Below, piece by piece: positions 43,571-55,225 of a DNA stretch of 64,000 bases. Source of the stretch: Fomitopsis serialis (Eukaryota; Basidiomycota; Agaricomycetes; Polyporales; Fomitopsidaceae). The position numbers and the translations under genes were made by a program. The DNA lies in assembly GCF_022376445.1 (NCBI RefSeq), contig NW_025954972.1, positions 372,001 to 436,000 on the forward strand. Direction: 5' to 3'. The stretch's first letter is position 1; each line of letters begins with the position of its first letter. The notes beneath the pieces are model-generated. The model made no database searches and was not told the origin of the DNA. It saw only the letters and a list, made by a program, of their open reading frames with translations.

Positions 43571-44460
43571 GGCGTCTTCGTCCTTGTGGCGCAGCGCAGA
43601 GTGGGTTCGCCAGCAATTGGCCTTCCCTGAGCCTAAGTGAGCGAATTCCGATTCGGAGTATTTATGAACTTGAAGGCAGGATGGCGTTGTGGGGATTGAC
43701 TGGTCTGGGTTGTCTGGGCGGGACGTGAGGGAGAAGCATTGAATACATTGGGCCCTGCGGAAGACGACGGATATGGGTTGGATATGACGCGGTCAAGTTC
43801 AGAATTTTTGCATCCGCATCCGACTTTCGCACAGCCTGGTCACGGCGGGGCAGTGCCTGAGTCGACTGCCAAGCATCGTCCACCGATATCGAGGCATGTT
43901 TGTTGGGGAAGGTTTATTAACGCCGCTATTTCACGGCTGAGGAAGAGTGTAGCAGGGTTCATGTATGCGGATTGTCCTGAGAAGGAGGAGCAAGCGTCAG
44001 TTTCGGCGCGGGTGTACGCGGGTCGCGTGACCGCGTGAGCTCGCGCCCCCTCAGGCTGTTGGGCGCCTTCGGCCCTTCGCGGCTACAACATGCCCCGCTC
44101 CCTCCTCCTCCTCACCACCGCCGTCTAACACCTCCTGATCTCCCAGACCTGCAAAGGACCTAAGTACGAAGGACAAGCCTAACTGTATATGTGCTGCACT
44201 CATGCTACCGTGCCTGTCATGGGGACTGTGACTCAGACATAGGAGGAGGGGCTTACCACACTGGCATCCGTGCGCGGATGCGATACTAGTCTGGACGCCA
44301 TGGCCGGAATAGGCACTTTGATTTTGAGGATTTCCGGTACAGACAAGAATCCCCTAAAGGTTGAAGCTCCACGAGGCCTCAGGCCTCATCGACATCTCCC
44401 ATCCGATCCCTTCCTGCCCGCCGAGTTTGCTGGTTCGCGATTTCGCGCACGCCTTGCACA
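43571..44460. other. Spacer between divergent membrane-protein genes
   Basis: Promoter region for both genes. A 99-residue frame (43739-44038) has no motif. GGCGCCTTCGGCCC at about 44068-44081 is a UUCG-type hairpin. Confidence 0.4.
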
Positions 44461-46579
44461 ATGAGCAACGGTACAGCCGCACAGACTGAACAATTCAAGA
44501 GTAACATAGGAGGTTTACTCGTCGGGGTCAACATACAGGCGATGTGAGTCTCCTGCCACACCGAATGAATAACACGTATAGATGAAGACTGTTGCCTTGT
44601 CGTCGACTCAGAGTATTTGGTCTTGCGTCTCTAGTGACAATCGCGTATTTCAGACTGCATCGGAAATCCGACGGGAGATGGATAGACTTTTGGTACGTCT
44701 CTCAAGTCGCTGAGGTTGGCACACACGCAACTCACGATACTCCAGATTATGGTCGTATGGTACAGAAACCTACTAGTGACAAGCGATTTGTCATTCTTAC
44801 GTTGAGGACAGGTCGCTGTGCGGCTTCTGCGCTGGCATCAATTTGTACAGCATCTATACTTCTTGGTGATACGCTTACCATCCCGGCTGAGCAAATTGGG
44901 CACCGTGGTACGTGATGTGTTAGTTGTTCGAGCCATCAATTTACACCTGCATACAGGAGCCTTTCGGTAGGTCATCAGCCGGCTTCCTCGTATATGCTTG
45001 ACATAGCTCGGTAGCGGAATGTAGCTTCTCATAGCCATTGTGGTACGTTATTGCCATCGGTCCATATGTGGTTCATTAGTCGGACTTGGGCAGGCACTGC
45101 ATCAACAGTAGTAGACTGTAAGTACATCGCTCGTAGAGTGACGACCCCTCTGAGTTTTATTAGCTTGCTGTTACATCGCTTAGCCAGATGTACGTCCCTA
45201 TTACTTCTGTCTGCTGTTCCGAGTAAGGACTGTCTCTGTAGTCCATCAACGCAAACGTGATTTGTCTGTCGGTCTTACCTTGTGATCATACTGGTGGTGC
45301 GTCTGATTCCCTCGTGTTCACCGTCTGCTGAACGGTGTGTCCAGGCCTGCTTTCATTAGTTGGCATAGGTCAGTACACTGTCGAAGCGTAGTCTGGATTA
45401 TCTCACGCCTCTTGTCCTTGGACAGCGGGAGGTATCGGTATGTCCGCTCGCATATCAATCCACTGTCTACCATCACTTACGATTACGGCAGGCATAACGG
45501 TTCGATTGTACGTTGGGCGTTTCTGTGATTGAGGTTCTAACTCTGACTACAAAACAGGCTCCTGCCCAACGATAGGGCCGTAGAGAGGCTTAAGGTGCGT
45601 ACGCACTTTGGATGCGAAATAACATTGTTGCAGAAGTGAGATATCTAGGCAATATTTGATGCTCTGCTTGTCTGTGCCATCGCTGCGGACGTCTCCTTCG
45701 TTTTCGTGCAGAGCTATTCTTTGCACCGATCGCGGTCCGGCCTCAGAAGGTACCATGATTCGCTGTGAGACCGTCATCAGTCACTGACGATTTCATTCGT
45801 ATACAGGACCGACTCCGTAATCAACCTGCTCATTCTATATACAATGTCAACTGGTTCGTAATTTCGCCGATGTGTTCGCCATGACGTTAATCCACCTTTG
45901 CACTCATCAGGACTCATTCCAACGTGAGCCCAGATTGAAGTCCAAGTCTCGATCTCACCGGCATACTCAGCGCATTTGCACTGGCGACGCTAATATCGGT
46001 CAGTCATTCGTCGTGCCTGCGTCCTTCATAAGCGGACTGAGGCCGCTACAGATGTTCGTTGAGCCCCAGAGTCTACTGTACGCTCCTCTGTACATGCAAG
46101 TTGGCAACCGTGAGTTTCCAACAAGCATTGCGTCGATGCTACATCCTAAAATTTTCACCCAGTATACTTGATAACGCTCGTGGCATCGTAAGTCATCCGC
46201 GCCCCGGCGATAGATCAGGTACTGAACCTCGCTTGCAAGTCTCAATCATCGAGAGTCCGTGCTCAAGCGGATGTCGCGCCCGCTGGAGCTCAACTACAGC
46301 ATCTTCGGTAGGCTATCGAATCCGAGAGGCGGCACGGAGCCAGTAGCCCCCGCGACGGCCATGAGTATTCCCGAGCTTGGCTATGCAGATGCTCCGAGTA
46401 CGGCTGGCTTCACAGGAATGCCACCGCTGTCGAAAAGCGCCACGCGAGAACGCCCTTCATCGGTATGTCGTCTGCGGTGTGACAACCGGCGAAACATCTA
46501 ATATCGATTACAGAGGCCGCTCTCCATTCTGATCGAGGAAACTGCGGGACAAGGCTCTCATGCAGTCTCAGAGCTTTCT
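44461..46579 (+). CDS. Seven-helix membrane protein B (DUF6534-like)
   Basis: Resolved 5' exons are 44461-44543, 44612-44692 and from 44715, reading MSNGTAAQTEQFKSNIGGLL, IVFGLASLVTIAYFRLHRKS, GRWIDFW and LAHTQLTILQIMVVWYRNLL, in register with paralogues A and C. The sequence equivalent to their 14-nt microexon (WIDFW) is fused to exon 2 here, so that intron was lost or never present. Later exons are short and uncertain; the 3' part shows APLYMQVGNR (matching FYIQIGN in A and FYVQTANR in C), then LKRMSRPLELNYSIFGRLSN aligned with the A and C tail motif, and an exon after 46511 (RPLSILIEETAGQGSHAVSE). The end near 46579 is approximate. Confidence 0.6.
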
Positions 46580-47444
46580 GTAAGTGACGCGGCACATCGC
46601 TTATGTACCTACTTAGTCATGCGCGTTCAGCAGGGTACCGAGAGCCGTCAAACAATTGAGCCTGGTTGTATATACGAGACAAGCGAATGCCGCTTGACCC
46701 GCTCTACAAAGACGTATCTCGACATGACGAGTTGCCGGGTTAAAGGCAGACTCTTGTGTGTGTGCAGGATGAAGTACGTTGACAGCATGTAATATAGGTT
46801 GTATATATGTGCCTTGGCCGATTCCTCTGCCAACATGCTGTCTCTGTCTGTGCCAGCCTGAGCTCCATGCAAGGCGTCGTTTGGGAGGATGACTGTAGGA
46901 GACGGTATGTTCTGCAGCAACGCTCTCGTCGACTGGCATTTTATGCTCACAGTAAATCACGACCAGATTGATACGCATAGTCGTAAGGCGTGAGGTTGGC
47001 TGCGGGACAATTTCCAGCTCGCGCTTAGATTGTTTGGTGCGCTTCACTGCCGACCGATTCAGGAATATGTTCCTGAAGCCTATCCGCGCAACGGTCCGGG
47101 TCGGGAATGCTTGATACATGGAGGTGCGGATGATGTTGTACTTCGCAAGCCGTGCCACAACGGAATTCTGGCCCGTGGCAGGCTACGTCATTGGGACGAT
47201 TTGTGGCCCACGAGACGCACCGGTGGTCGCAGTCCGTATCCGCGCGGAATTGACTAAAAGGTTTTCTCCCGATTTGGAGCCGCCCCTAACATATCCGCGC
47301 CCTGGCTAGTCACCGTCTCGACATCCGAGAGCCTACAGCTTCATATACTAATGCCTCGCAATGGCGGTGAGAAATCCTGCGCGCTTTACACTTCACTCGG
47401 AACCGCTATTGACAGTTCATCGCAATCGCAGGACGACACTCACC
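46580..47444. other. Intergenic between paralogues B and C
   Basis: No gene recognised. Open frames lack motifs. Confidence 0.4.
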
Positions 47445-49702
47445 ATGGCTCCCAACGTCAATCCTTACAATCGACCGTGGATATACGATCGGGCATTGGG
47501 GGCTCTGCTGCTAGGGGTAAACCTTCAGTGCATGTGAGTGCCGTCTGCGATGCCTGCAGTCACAGTGAATTTGATGCGGTCCAGTACGTATGGTGTCCTC
47601 CTGGGCATGACATGTACATACTACAAAAGGTCCGCTCAAGATCCCAGGTGGCTGAGGATGGCGGTCAGTAGAATATAATTACGGGATGATTCACTGATGA
47701 ACTTTGTGGTTTCAGGTTCTGCTAGCATGGTGAGACTGATCTTCAACGCTGTTGTGTCCGTACTTACAGCCCTCAGGTTTCTCTGTACGATTTGCTGTGC
47801 GATATCCCTCCAGGGGATATATTGGTTCACCATAACAAATTACGGAAACCCGTCCGCGATACAACATAGTCCTTGGTGGGTCACAACGATGCGCAAGCGA
47901 CACGTATTGCTCATTACTTGACCGCGATTCATAGGACCATCTCCGTGCGTAGCTTTCATGCAGCGAATGTACCTATGTTCTAATCGTTTAGTTAGCTTCT
48001 ACCGACTTTGATGGTATGCGCTTCCCGGAGATCCTCTCAACGCTCGCTGACCACACTCCTTACGCAGTCCTCCGTCATGGCTATAGTGCGATTGTAAGCA
48101 CCCACTGCCTTCGGTTGATTGTACCTCACGCACAGCCTAGAGCGTTTTTGGCCCGCGTGTACAGCCGTAGGCAAATCTCAGCATATGGCAGATTCACATA
48201 TTCATGAATCGCCTAGTGTTCAAAGCCAAAGACGACCTCTCGCCAGCCTTGGCCTTCCTGACGCTGTTTGTGGTATGTCGAGTGTCGTTCGTTCGGGTTT
48301 AGATGTACACACTTAACGTTGTTTGTTCACATTTATAGGTCTTGCTCTCCCTAGCTGACCTAGGTAAGCTATTCTCCGCCGTTGTCGTCCGTCAATTAAA
48401 TATATCGACAGGTGGTGCCGTTGGTAAGAGCTGAGGATGTACCTCGTTCTGATGTTCAAACATTGAACCGCCTGCGCCCTACAGCCATCACAATAGAATT
48501 GTAGGTTTCAAACCTTCATGCTTTGACGTTGACGAAACAACTTTCTTCATGATGACCCTCAGCTTCCGGGCAGTCAACTCGCCGACTTTCACCAACATAC
48601 AGGCACGTGGGAATGCATGTTCCTCGTCATCCATCTGACCAGATCGCTTGTGAAGCACAATCTCTTCACAGCGATGTTTAGCGTCGGAATAGCTGCAGAT
48701 GTGATCCTTACAGCGATGCTCTGCGTAGCTCTACATAAGTCGCGATCAGGGCTGAAAAGGTGGGTATGCTCTATCGCTCGAAGAGAACATAGAAGTACTT
48801 ACGCGCTTCGTAGGACCAACTCTATCATCAACCTCTTGATCATGTACAGTATCAAAACTGGTATGGATTGCGACTATGTAATGTATTGACAATCCGCTGA
48901 CTGTCATGTTTTTCCGTAGGAGGCATTGCCTGGTCAGTTGCATTTACGGACATCGCTTATCAGTGCGCTCACTTCCACATCGCCCATGTGCAGTGGATGC
49001 GCAATCACAACCCTCGTCATCGTTCGTAGACTTTTCTCTTTTGTGACTCGTCGACATCAGCTAACATCTACACGGACCGACGCAGTTTGTCTGCAGTCCT
49101 CTCGGTTTGATCTACGCACCGTTTTACGTGCAGACTGCGAACCGTAGGTACATTTTACTGGATGCATCCATGTAATGACGGCCTCTCCCGGAAGTGTACC
49201 TCGTTTCACTACTCGCCACGTACGCACCAGTCTCAATCCAACATACGATTCGCGTCTCTGACACAGCATACAGACTCAACTATCGCAGAACCATCCAGAC
49301 GCGAATACAGCAGCCCCTCAGTCTGGATTACGCCGCATTCGATCGATGCACAACAGCGAGCAGTGAACAGGGGCAGGAAGGCCATTTATCTGAACAGCCG
49401 GCCTCGGCGACGATTCTCAAGAGTCGAACCTCGTTCCCCGTAAGTCTCCAGCATCTGACCTCATGGTACGTTCAGGGTACCTAATGTATACGGAGCAGAA
49501 GTTGCCGCACGTGTTCCGAATCCGTAGTCGCCAGAGCTCGATAGGATCCAAATTTGAGGTGGGCAATTTCCCAGTTAAAAGCTTGTCTAGAGTATTGACT
49601 CCCGCCACGCAGGCTACCGAGAAGGGGCAGATTTTCGAGCAAACAGAACCAGCAGAAATCATCCTAGACAGAGTAATGAACCTCGGGCCCTCTGCGGATT
49701 GA
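47445..49702 (+). CDS. Seven-helix membrane protein C (DUF6534-like)
   Basis: First exons 47445-47533, 47585-47663, 47716-47729 (14 nt), 47777-47875 join in frame: MAPNVNPYNRPWIYDRALGA, TYGVLLGMTCTYYKRSAQDP, VLLAW, FLCTICCAISLQGIYWFTIT, NYGNP. Later exons (about 47935-48640) include AFLTLFV and VLLSLADL; from 48600 the family pattern continues as WECMFLVIHLTRSL, GIAADVILTAMLCVALHKSR, SGLKR, TNSIINLLIMYSIKTG, then LIYAPFYVQTANR. The tail contains LNYRRTIQTRIQQPLSLDYA, aligned with LNHRKTVRSRIQRELDLNYD of paralogue A, and ends at TGA 49700-49702. This is the best preserved of the three copies. Middle exon boundaries are approximate. Function unknown, plausibly a membrane receptor. Confidence 0.75.
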
Positions 49703-49820
49703 TAGTATGGCAGGCATCAAGGACATTGTACTGCGTATACCACTGGATCGATGTCCGTCGGGATGATCAGATGCTGTAATTAACCACGGTACTCATGATA
49801 CAATAAGTTACAACACGCAG

Positions 49821-51094
49821 TCAGCTAGCTGGCGTCGACTCTCCCTCCTCAATCGCGTCCATCGGCAAGATCGTCAAGGAAGGGGGCAAACCACCAAGCG
49901 CTAGCTCCCTGAAAAATTCCCAAATCTGCGGCCCACACGCCCAGTAGAATGCGCCGAACGCAGCACCGCCTAGATGTGCCCAATGATTAAATCTTCTGTG
50001 GTGACGTTCGTCGTCAGTTAGACCATAGATTGAGACGCGGATTGCGCACTGACCTCCAGGCACGCCAGATGCCGATTACGTCGATCGCGATCAACGAGCC
50101 GAGTGCGTACGTTATAGGGAGAGGGAACGTCGGTGGTATCTTCAACGCCAAATCGGTGTCGGGGAAGGCGAGGGCGACTACTGTCAGCGTTGCATAGACG
50201 ACCCCGGAGGCACCGATTCCCGGTGGGAGATTCTCAGTAGCATTCGCCGCGGGGGTGTTTTGGCCTGAGTACTTGGGCGAGGAAGCTCCGTCGTGCGGTG
50301 GTCGCGGAACTGCTGGAAGGTGTGGGAGGCAGGGATCTGAAACGGGCGACCAACGAGGATAGGTGATTCGTGAGTAGGCCACATGGGAGACGAGATTGGA
50401 GAAAAGGCCAGCTGACGAGGGTGTCAGAACGAGACGATAGAGACAGCGGGTTGCATCATACCAGAGACGAAGAATGCGAGGAAATGCCACTTCGGCGTTG
50501 CTTCCCGTAGAGTATCTGGGCCTTTACCCTGTCCTCGAACAGATAATGGGCGGTTGCGGAGCCTCGAATGAACATGAATATCCGATCTGGAGCAAAGCGC
50601 AGGAAGTAGGTCACTCACCAAACGAGGCGACTAGCATTGAACTAGCTATTACGTGCATCATCGACCGGTGACTGCGTACAATGTCATCAATTCGCAGATC
50701 CGGGCACACAGCGCGTGCCAACGTACCTGAAGAGGTTTGTTAACATGGTGTATGAGAGGCCTGAGAGCGGGTTGTGCGTGAATTTGGCACGCAGTAAATG
50801 TTTTGTCCGCGGGGAGTGCCATGCGAGGTACAGTATCCCATTCAATGCGCCGATCGCCCAGCACCATCGCCTTGTTTCCGAGGTATCAAGAACCGGCTGT
50901 GCGAACTGGACATACGACCAGATGACCAAGGCCTTCATCGTCTGAGGCCACTCATCAACGGCTTCTTTCAAAAAAACTAAGCGCTGCTGCATTGTCTGCC
51001 AAGTGAACGTCAGCGACATCGAACAAGGTATGGACGCTATGACTGAAGTCGTGGTGTTGTACGGAGCATAGCGTGACGCAGGCCGCCGAGACAT
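49821..51094 (-). CDS. PCP1: Mitochondrial-type rhomboid protease (Pcp1/PARL-like)
   Basis: Minus-strand exons about 51094-50727, 50671-50619, 50533-50462, 50411-50054, 49995-49821; junctions keep frame from 50727 on. The protein reads HNPLSGLSYTMLTNLFSHRS, MMHVIASSMLVASFGQ, HFLAFFVSAGLFSNLVSHVA, then PGIGASGVVYATLTVVALAF with the GxSG catalytic serine, further helices, and RRFNHWAHLGGAAFGAFYW with the catalytic histidine. This is the intramembrane serine protease fold of the inner mitochondrial membrane that in yeast cleaves Mgm1 and Ccp1 (family knowledge). An extra loop of about 35 residues rich in Pro and Ala lies before the serine motif. The N-terminal start is uncertain; a presequence exon may lie upstream of 51094. 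Confidence 0.87.
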
Positions 51095-51897
51095 TCGTTA
51101 TTTAAGCCCACGGGGCGTAAATGACGATGCGATATCCACCGTACGCGGGTCTGAGTGGGCTGATCTGCTTGCCTCAATGGACAGTGGTTCCGCAGATTGC
51201 ATCCCCGTAGTTGGTCTGACTAGCAACGACGCACCTTTCCAAGTGAATAATATCTCGCTCGCCGCATTTCATCGTTCGTTGGTGGCCGGTTCCTCCATGC
51301 AGGGGCAGACAGGGTCAGCCTGACGGACCACGCGAAGGTCTCGTCATTCGTCGTCCCGGCGGCAAGAAAGAACGCAAGGAACGACCCGGCCCCAAAGAAC
51401 TAATCATGTCAGAGATCCCGGCTTGGTGCAAAAATGTCGTGGATGCTCACCAGCACTTGGTTCCTCACCGATGGACATCTGACTCGCTCCCCAAACGAGG
51501 GCACCTTGGTCGTTCTTGCGACTTGTGACCGGAAGGAAGGGATGGAGGTAAACCACGGAATGTTAGATGCAATGACAGTATTAGACAGAGATGTTCGACT
51601 GCTTGAGAAGAGGCGAAGACTGCTTCGCCATGGTGAAGTCCTGAGGGTCGATTGAAAGTGGCAGTACCAAGTCATGGCCCATGGACCGCGTAGGCGCGCT
51701 GCTGCAGTTGCCGCACGGCGAGCGCGTGAGCACCTTGCAGCGAACAGCGACCACAGCTGCGTCGCAAGTTCCCAACCGCTCTCGAATTCGACTTTACAAC
51801 AGCTCTACGAAACTGGCTTGTACTTAAATGGTTTCTACACCGTCATCAGACTCGTATATCATCGTAAAGACCATCATCGGCTGCACTCTGATTGAAT
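51095..51897. other. Spacer, rhomboid promoter side
   Basis: Small frames at 51434-51655 and 51674-51895 (plus) show no motif. Possible upstream exon of the rhomboid gene is not resolved. Confidence 0.4.
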
Positions 51898-52703
51898 CTA
51901 CGATGCATCCAAGAATTGCCCAACAATTCGGAAGTACCGCTCTGGCTCCTCGAAGAACGCTGGGTGAAAACTGTTTGCGAATTGCACCCACTTCGCTTTG
52001 GGGCATGCGCCAGAAAACGGGACCAAGGACAAAGTCCCTCGCCTCATCGTCTGCCGTTGATGACCAGCTCTCGATGGTCCCAGTGAATGTAAGTGATGTA
52101 ATTGACAGGAATACACTGTAGGGTCTTTCTCCTTCACGTGGAGCGACGCTTCTCGTGCGAACTGACGACCAAGTACGTGTCTGCGAAACCTCCATCCCTT
52201 TCTCGTACTCCTCTCTTTCCGTCGGACCCTCCCTCTCGCGCTTTTCTATTCTCGGGCCCTTATGTTTGAGCAGCTTCTTCGTCTCCTCATGCGACAGCTC
52301 CATCGACGACGGCGTCCACACGGAGACCATTCGCTTCAGTCTCTCAGACTGCTTCGCGAACACCTACGACAGCGCGAGCATCCCACCCTGTGAGATTAGC
52401 CGCGCAGGTCGAAGTTCCTTGCTATCCACAAGGTTCGCAAGCTCCTCGATGGGAGCTACACCCTCCAGAACTCCTCCGGCTTCTCGCGGAGGTGTGTGTT
52501 CTGCCGAGCTGGTCATAGCATATGACAGGGATGCCTTGTACATACAGCTCAGAATGCGGCATGGTTGCGAATGTGGGGCCACCATGGTGCGTAACGAGGG
52601 GGCATTTGCCAGAGCTGAGGTCACCGAGAAGGAGGTACCAGGTCTGGTGGGTATCCCCGTAGATCGTGGAGTCGACTATTCCCATGATTTCAGAGCTGGC
52701 CAT
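51898..52703 (-). pseudogene. Proline iminopeptidase-like alpha/beta hydrolase remnant
   Basis: Minus-strand segments in different frames match the basidiomycete proline iminopeptidase family in order: MASSEIMGIVDSTIYGDTHQ, WYLLLGDLSSGKCPLVTHHG, GIPVICYDQLG, KPEEFW, EELANLV, then the nucleophile elbow region at about 52395 where the Gly-Gln-Ser-Trp-Gly family motif reads GGC-TAA-TCT (a stop in place of Gln), then RLKRMV, EEYEKGMEV, ADDEARDFVLGPVF, and a final KAKWVQFANSFHPAFFEEPE with the catalytic His retained. Several frameshifts and in-frame stops separate these parts, so it is clearly broken, unlike genes here with a single missing base. Confidence 0.82.
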
Positions 52704-52951
52704 AGCACGGATGTGCGTGTTGCATCGTTGAGCGTGCGGTGGTGTCGGATACACACATCACGCTACATTGAGGAGCATGGGCCCTCGGCGAGTTACCTTT
52801 ACGGTAGCCCGGTGTTGGGGAATCCTTCGGTCATGGCAGCAAGCCTGCGTAATACGTAACTTAGGACGATCCATCGGTACTGTATTTCTTCAAGAGCCGG
52901 ATTATGGACGGGGGCTTCCTGCGCTTGATAGCAACGAGCATGCTAGACCGT

Positions 52952-55225
52952 GTTCAACCCCAATGAAAAACGCATCTGCTGAGAGATGCGCTGAGCTGCT
53001 CGGAGCTGCGCGCGTCGTCGAAAACTGCCCGAATCTGCTCCGAGCTGCTGACGGCTTACAGCAAAGTCACCAAATGACAGCTTCTTAGCGAGTTAACTCA
53101 TCGTCGTTAGAGCTTAGAGCTTAATGTCTTTTGCCTCTGAGCTGGGGCTGTAGCCTATCGATATCGCTGTCGAGTCTGACGTGGACGTCCCCTTGCGTTA
53201 AGTACTTACGGCGACACTGCGCGATGCGCATTATAAGCTAACGTTCCCGCCCGCTCTGGTATGACGTAATCTCTTCGCAGCAACGACCGTCGTCGTCGTC
53301 GTCTTCCTGCCACCCCTCTCTCTCATGCTCTTACCACCATCACCTAGTGTTCAATTGCCCGCCGCTTGTCTACTGCTCGCCCGCCGTGCGCTTGCCTGCT
53401 CACTTCTTCATTTGTCTGCACACTTGTCTGCCTGCTCGCCCTCCGGTATGCCTGTCTCATTCGCCTACGCGTCTTTTCGCTCGCCCATGCATATTTTTCA
53501 CTTTCCACGCGCGTTCTTGCCTGCCCGCACGTCTCATTCACACATTACATAGCTGGCCATCCACTCGCCCGTTCGCTCCCTAACTGGCTGACTCGCCCAC
53601 CCGCTTATCCACCTGTCGGTACTATGACTCGCGGGACCCGTGCACATCGCCGTAAGGATCGCTGGCGCACCGAGCGACGCGATCTCACGCCCGCCCGCCC
53701 ACTCTCGTCTTCTGCCTGATCTTGCCTGGCCACGCTCACAGTGTTGTTCACCACTCGCCCGGTGCCGCGCTCAATCGCGCCGTCGTGCCACATAGGCATA
53801 GCAAACACGGCGCGTCAAGCGTGGGGCACGCAAGAACGCCGGTTTGACCGCGAACGCATCATAAGTGCGTCTCAAGACACACTTGGATGGACGGGAAAGG
53901 CCCAGGGACGCGTCAAAAGCGTCCGCGTTTGGGAACACAATGGATGGGCAAGCATGGTGCGTACACCAATTTCCGAGTGTGCAGCAGACAAACTGTCTGC
54001 TCGCCTGGTTCCTTATTGAAGTCATTCGCCTCGTTGCCCGCCCGCCCGCTCGTCCGCCCTCTCTCCTGCTTTCCCGCCTGCTCTCCAGCTTGCCAACTCT
54101 CTCGCTCACTTGCTGACTTGCCCACCCGTCGACTTGCACGCTTACTCGCCTGCCCGTTCTCTCAAGTGTACCCGTCTCTTGCGCATTCTCTTACCTGGTG
54201 CCTCCCGCTCTCTCCCCCGTTCTCTCTCGCTCGCGTGCCCACTCTCTCCCGCGGTCTCTCTTGCCTGCGCACCCGGTCCCCTGCCTAGCCCATCATACCC
54301 GTTCTGCCTCGCGCACCTGTACTCCCTTGCGCACACATCTGTTCCTCGTTGATTGTGTCTGCTCTGCAGTGGTCACTCCCTTGGTCTTGCTTGTTTGCTG
54401 CCCGCTGCTGCTCGCCTGCGTGCTTGTTGTCCGCTCGCCCTGCCTGCCCATTCACTTGCTCGCCTCAGTTGCTCACGCATCTTCTCACTGATCACGGCAT
54501 TGCAAGGAGAACAAGGTGCGTAGGCAGTGAGCTGGCAGCTAAGCCTGAGGAACATACACACAAGTTGCGCAAGGCTCTCGATGTCCCCGACTTCAAGACA
54601 ATAATGCGTATGTTTCAGATTGTGTATGGTAGGACTTGGCGCTCGTAACACTCACATTCTGTCGATACCTGCAGAAGTCGTCAAGTCCGTGAATCAAGGG
54701 AAGAAATCCAAGGCGAAGAAGTGCAGCGCAACAGCTAAGACTCGGGATATGTCGGCGAGCGGCCGGCACATGCGAGTGAGACAAAGGCCTGAAACGGGCG
54801 CGAGTGCGGTACGCAGGGTGCGGGCGGGCACGGTACGTAGGAAGCGGGTGGGCGTAGTATGCAGGTGGTGTGCGGGGTGGTTGGGCGGGAGCGCGTGGGC
54901 GCGGTATGCAGGCGGCGGGCGCGGTATGCAGGGCGCGGGCGGTGCAGGATGCGGGCAACGTATACACGATAAATGTATTATTTTTATGGCAGCTAGTGCA
55001 ATACAGGAGCATCTAGCAATATGCCCGGATCTGCTACCAGCTGCATATGCGTAATTTTCACGCCCAGAGCAGCTCCGAGCATCTAGAAAAATGCAAAAAG
55101 TCCGGATTTCATGCTCCAGGCTGCTCGGAGCTGCTCGCAGATGTTCTTTTGACAGCGGCCCCACCGAGCAGCTCAGAGCATCTCAGAGCATCTCCCAGCA
55201 GATGCGTTTTTCACTGGGGTTCAAC
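52952..55225. mobile_element. 2.27-kb element with terminal inverted repeats
   Basis: The left end GTTCAACCCCAATGAAAAAC (continuing GCATCTGCTG) is repeated inverted at the right end up to 55225, with 28 of the first 30 bases matching; similarity goes on through GAGATGC, CTGAG and CTGCTCGG with a 10-bp insertion on the right. Subterminal regions carry several copies of GAGCTGCTCGGAGC-type motifs on both sides (52985-53055; 55065-55190). The interior (about 53300-54500) is C/T-rich degenerate low-complexity sequence without a transposase, so it looks non-autonomous. The flanks show no convincing target duplication. Confidence 0.82.
54790..54960. repeat. GC-rich minisatellite inside the element
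   Basis: Repeated GCGGTATGCAGG and GCGGGCGCGG-type units of about 20-27 bp, for example at about 54850, 54899 and 54920. Confidence 0.6.

Noticed and set aside
43739..44038. 99-codon plus-strand frame between membrane genes A and B
   Set aside because: No motif; located in the divergent promoter region.
52155..52859. Plus-strand open frame of 234 codons
   Set aside because: Lies opposite the iminopeptidase remnant, whose minus-strand frames match a known family.
52952..55225. Target-site duplication for the TIR element
   Set aside because: Flanking 8-9 bp (CTAGACCGT and TGTGGGTCT) do not match; only a weak TGT similarity.
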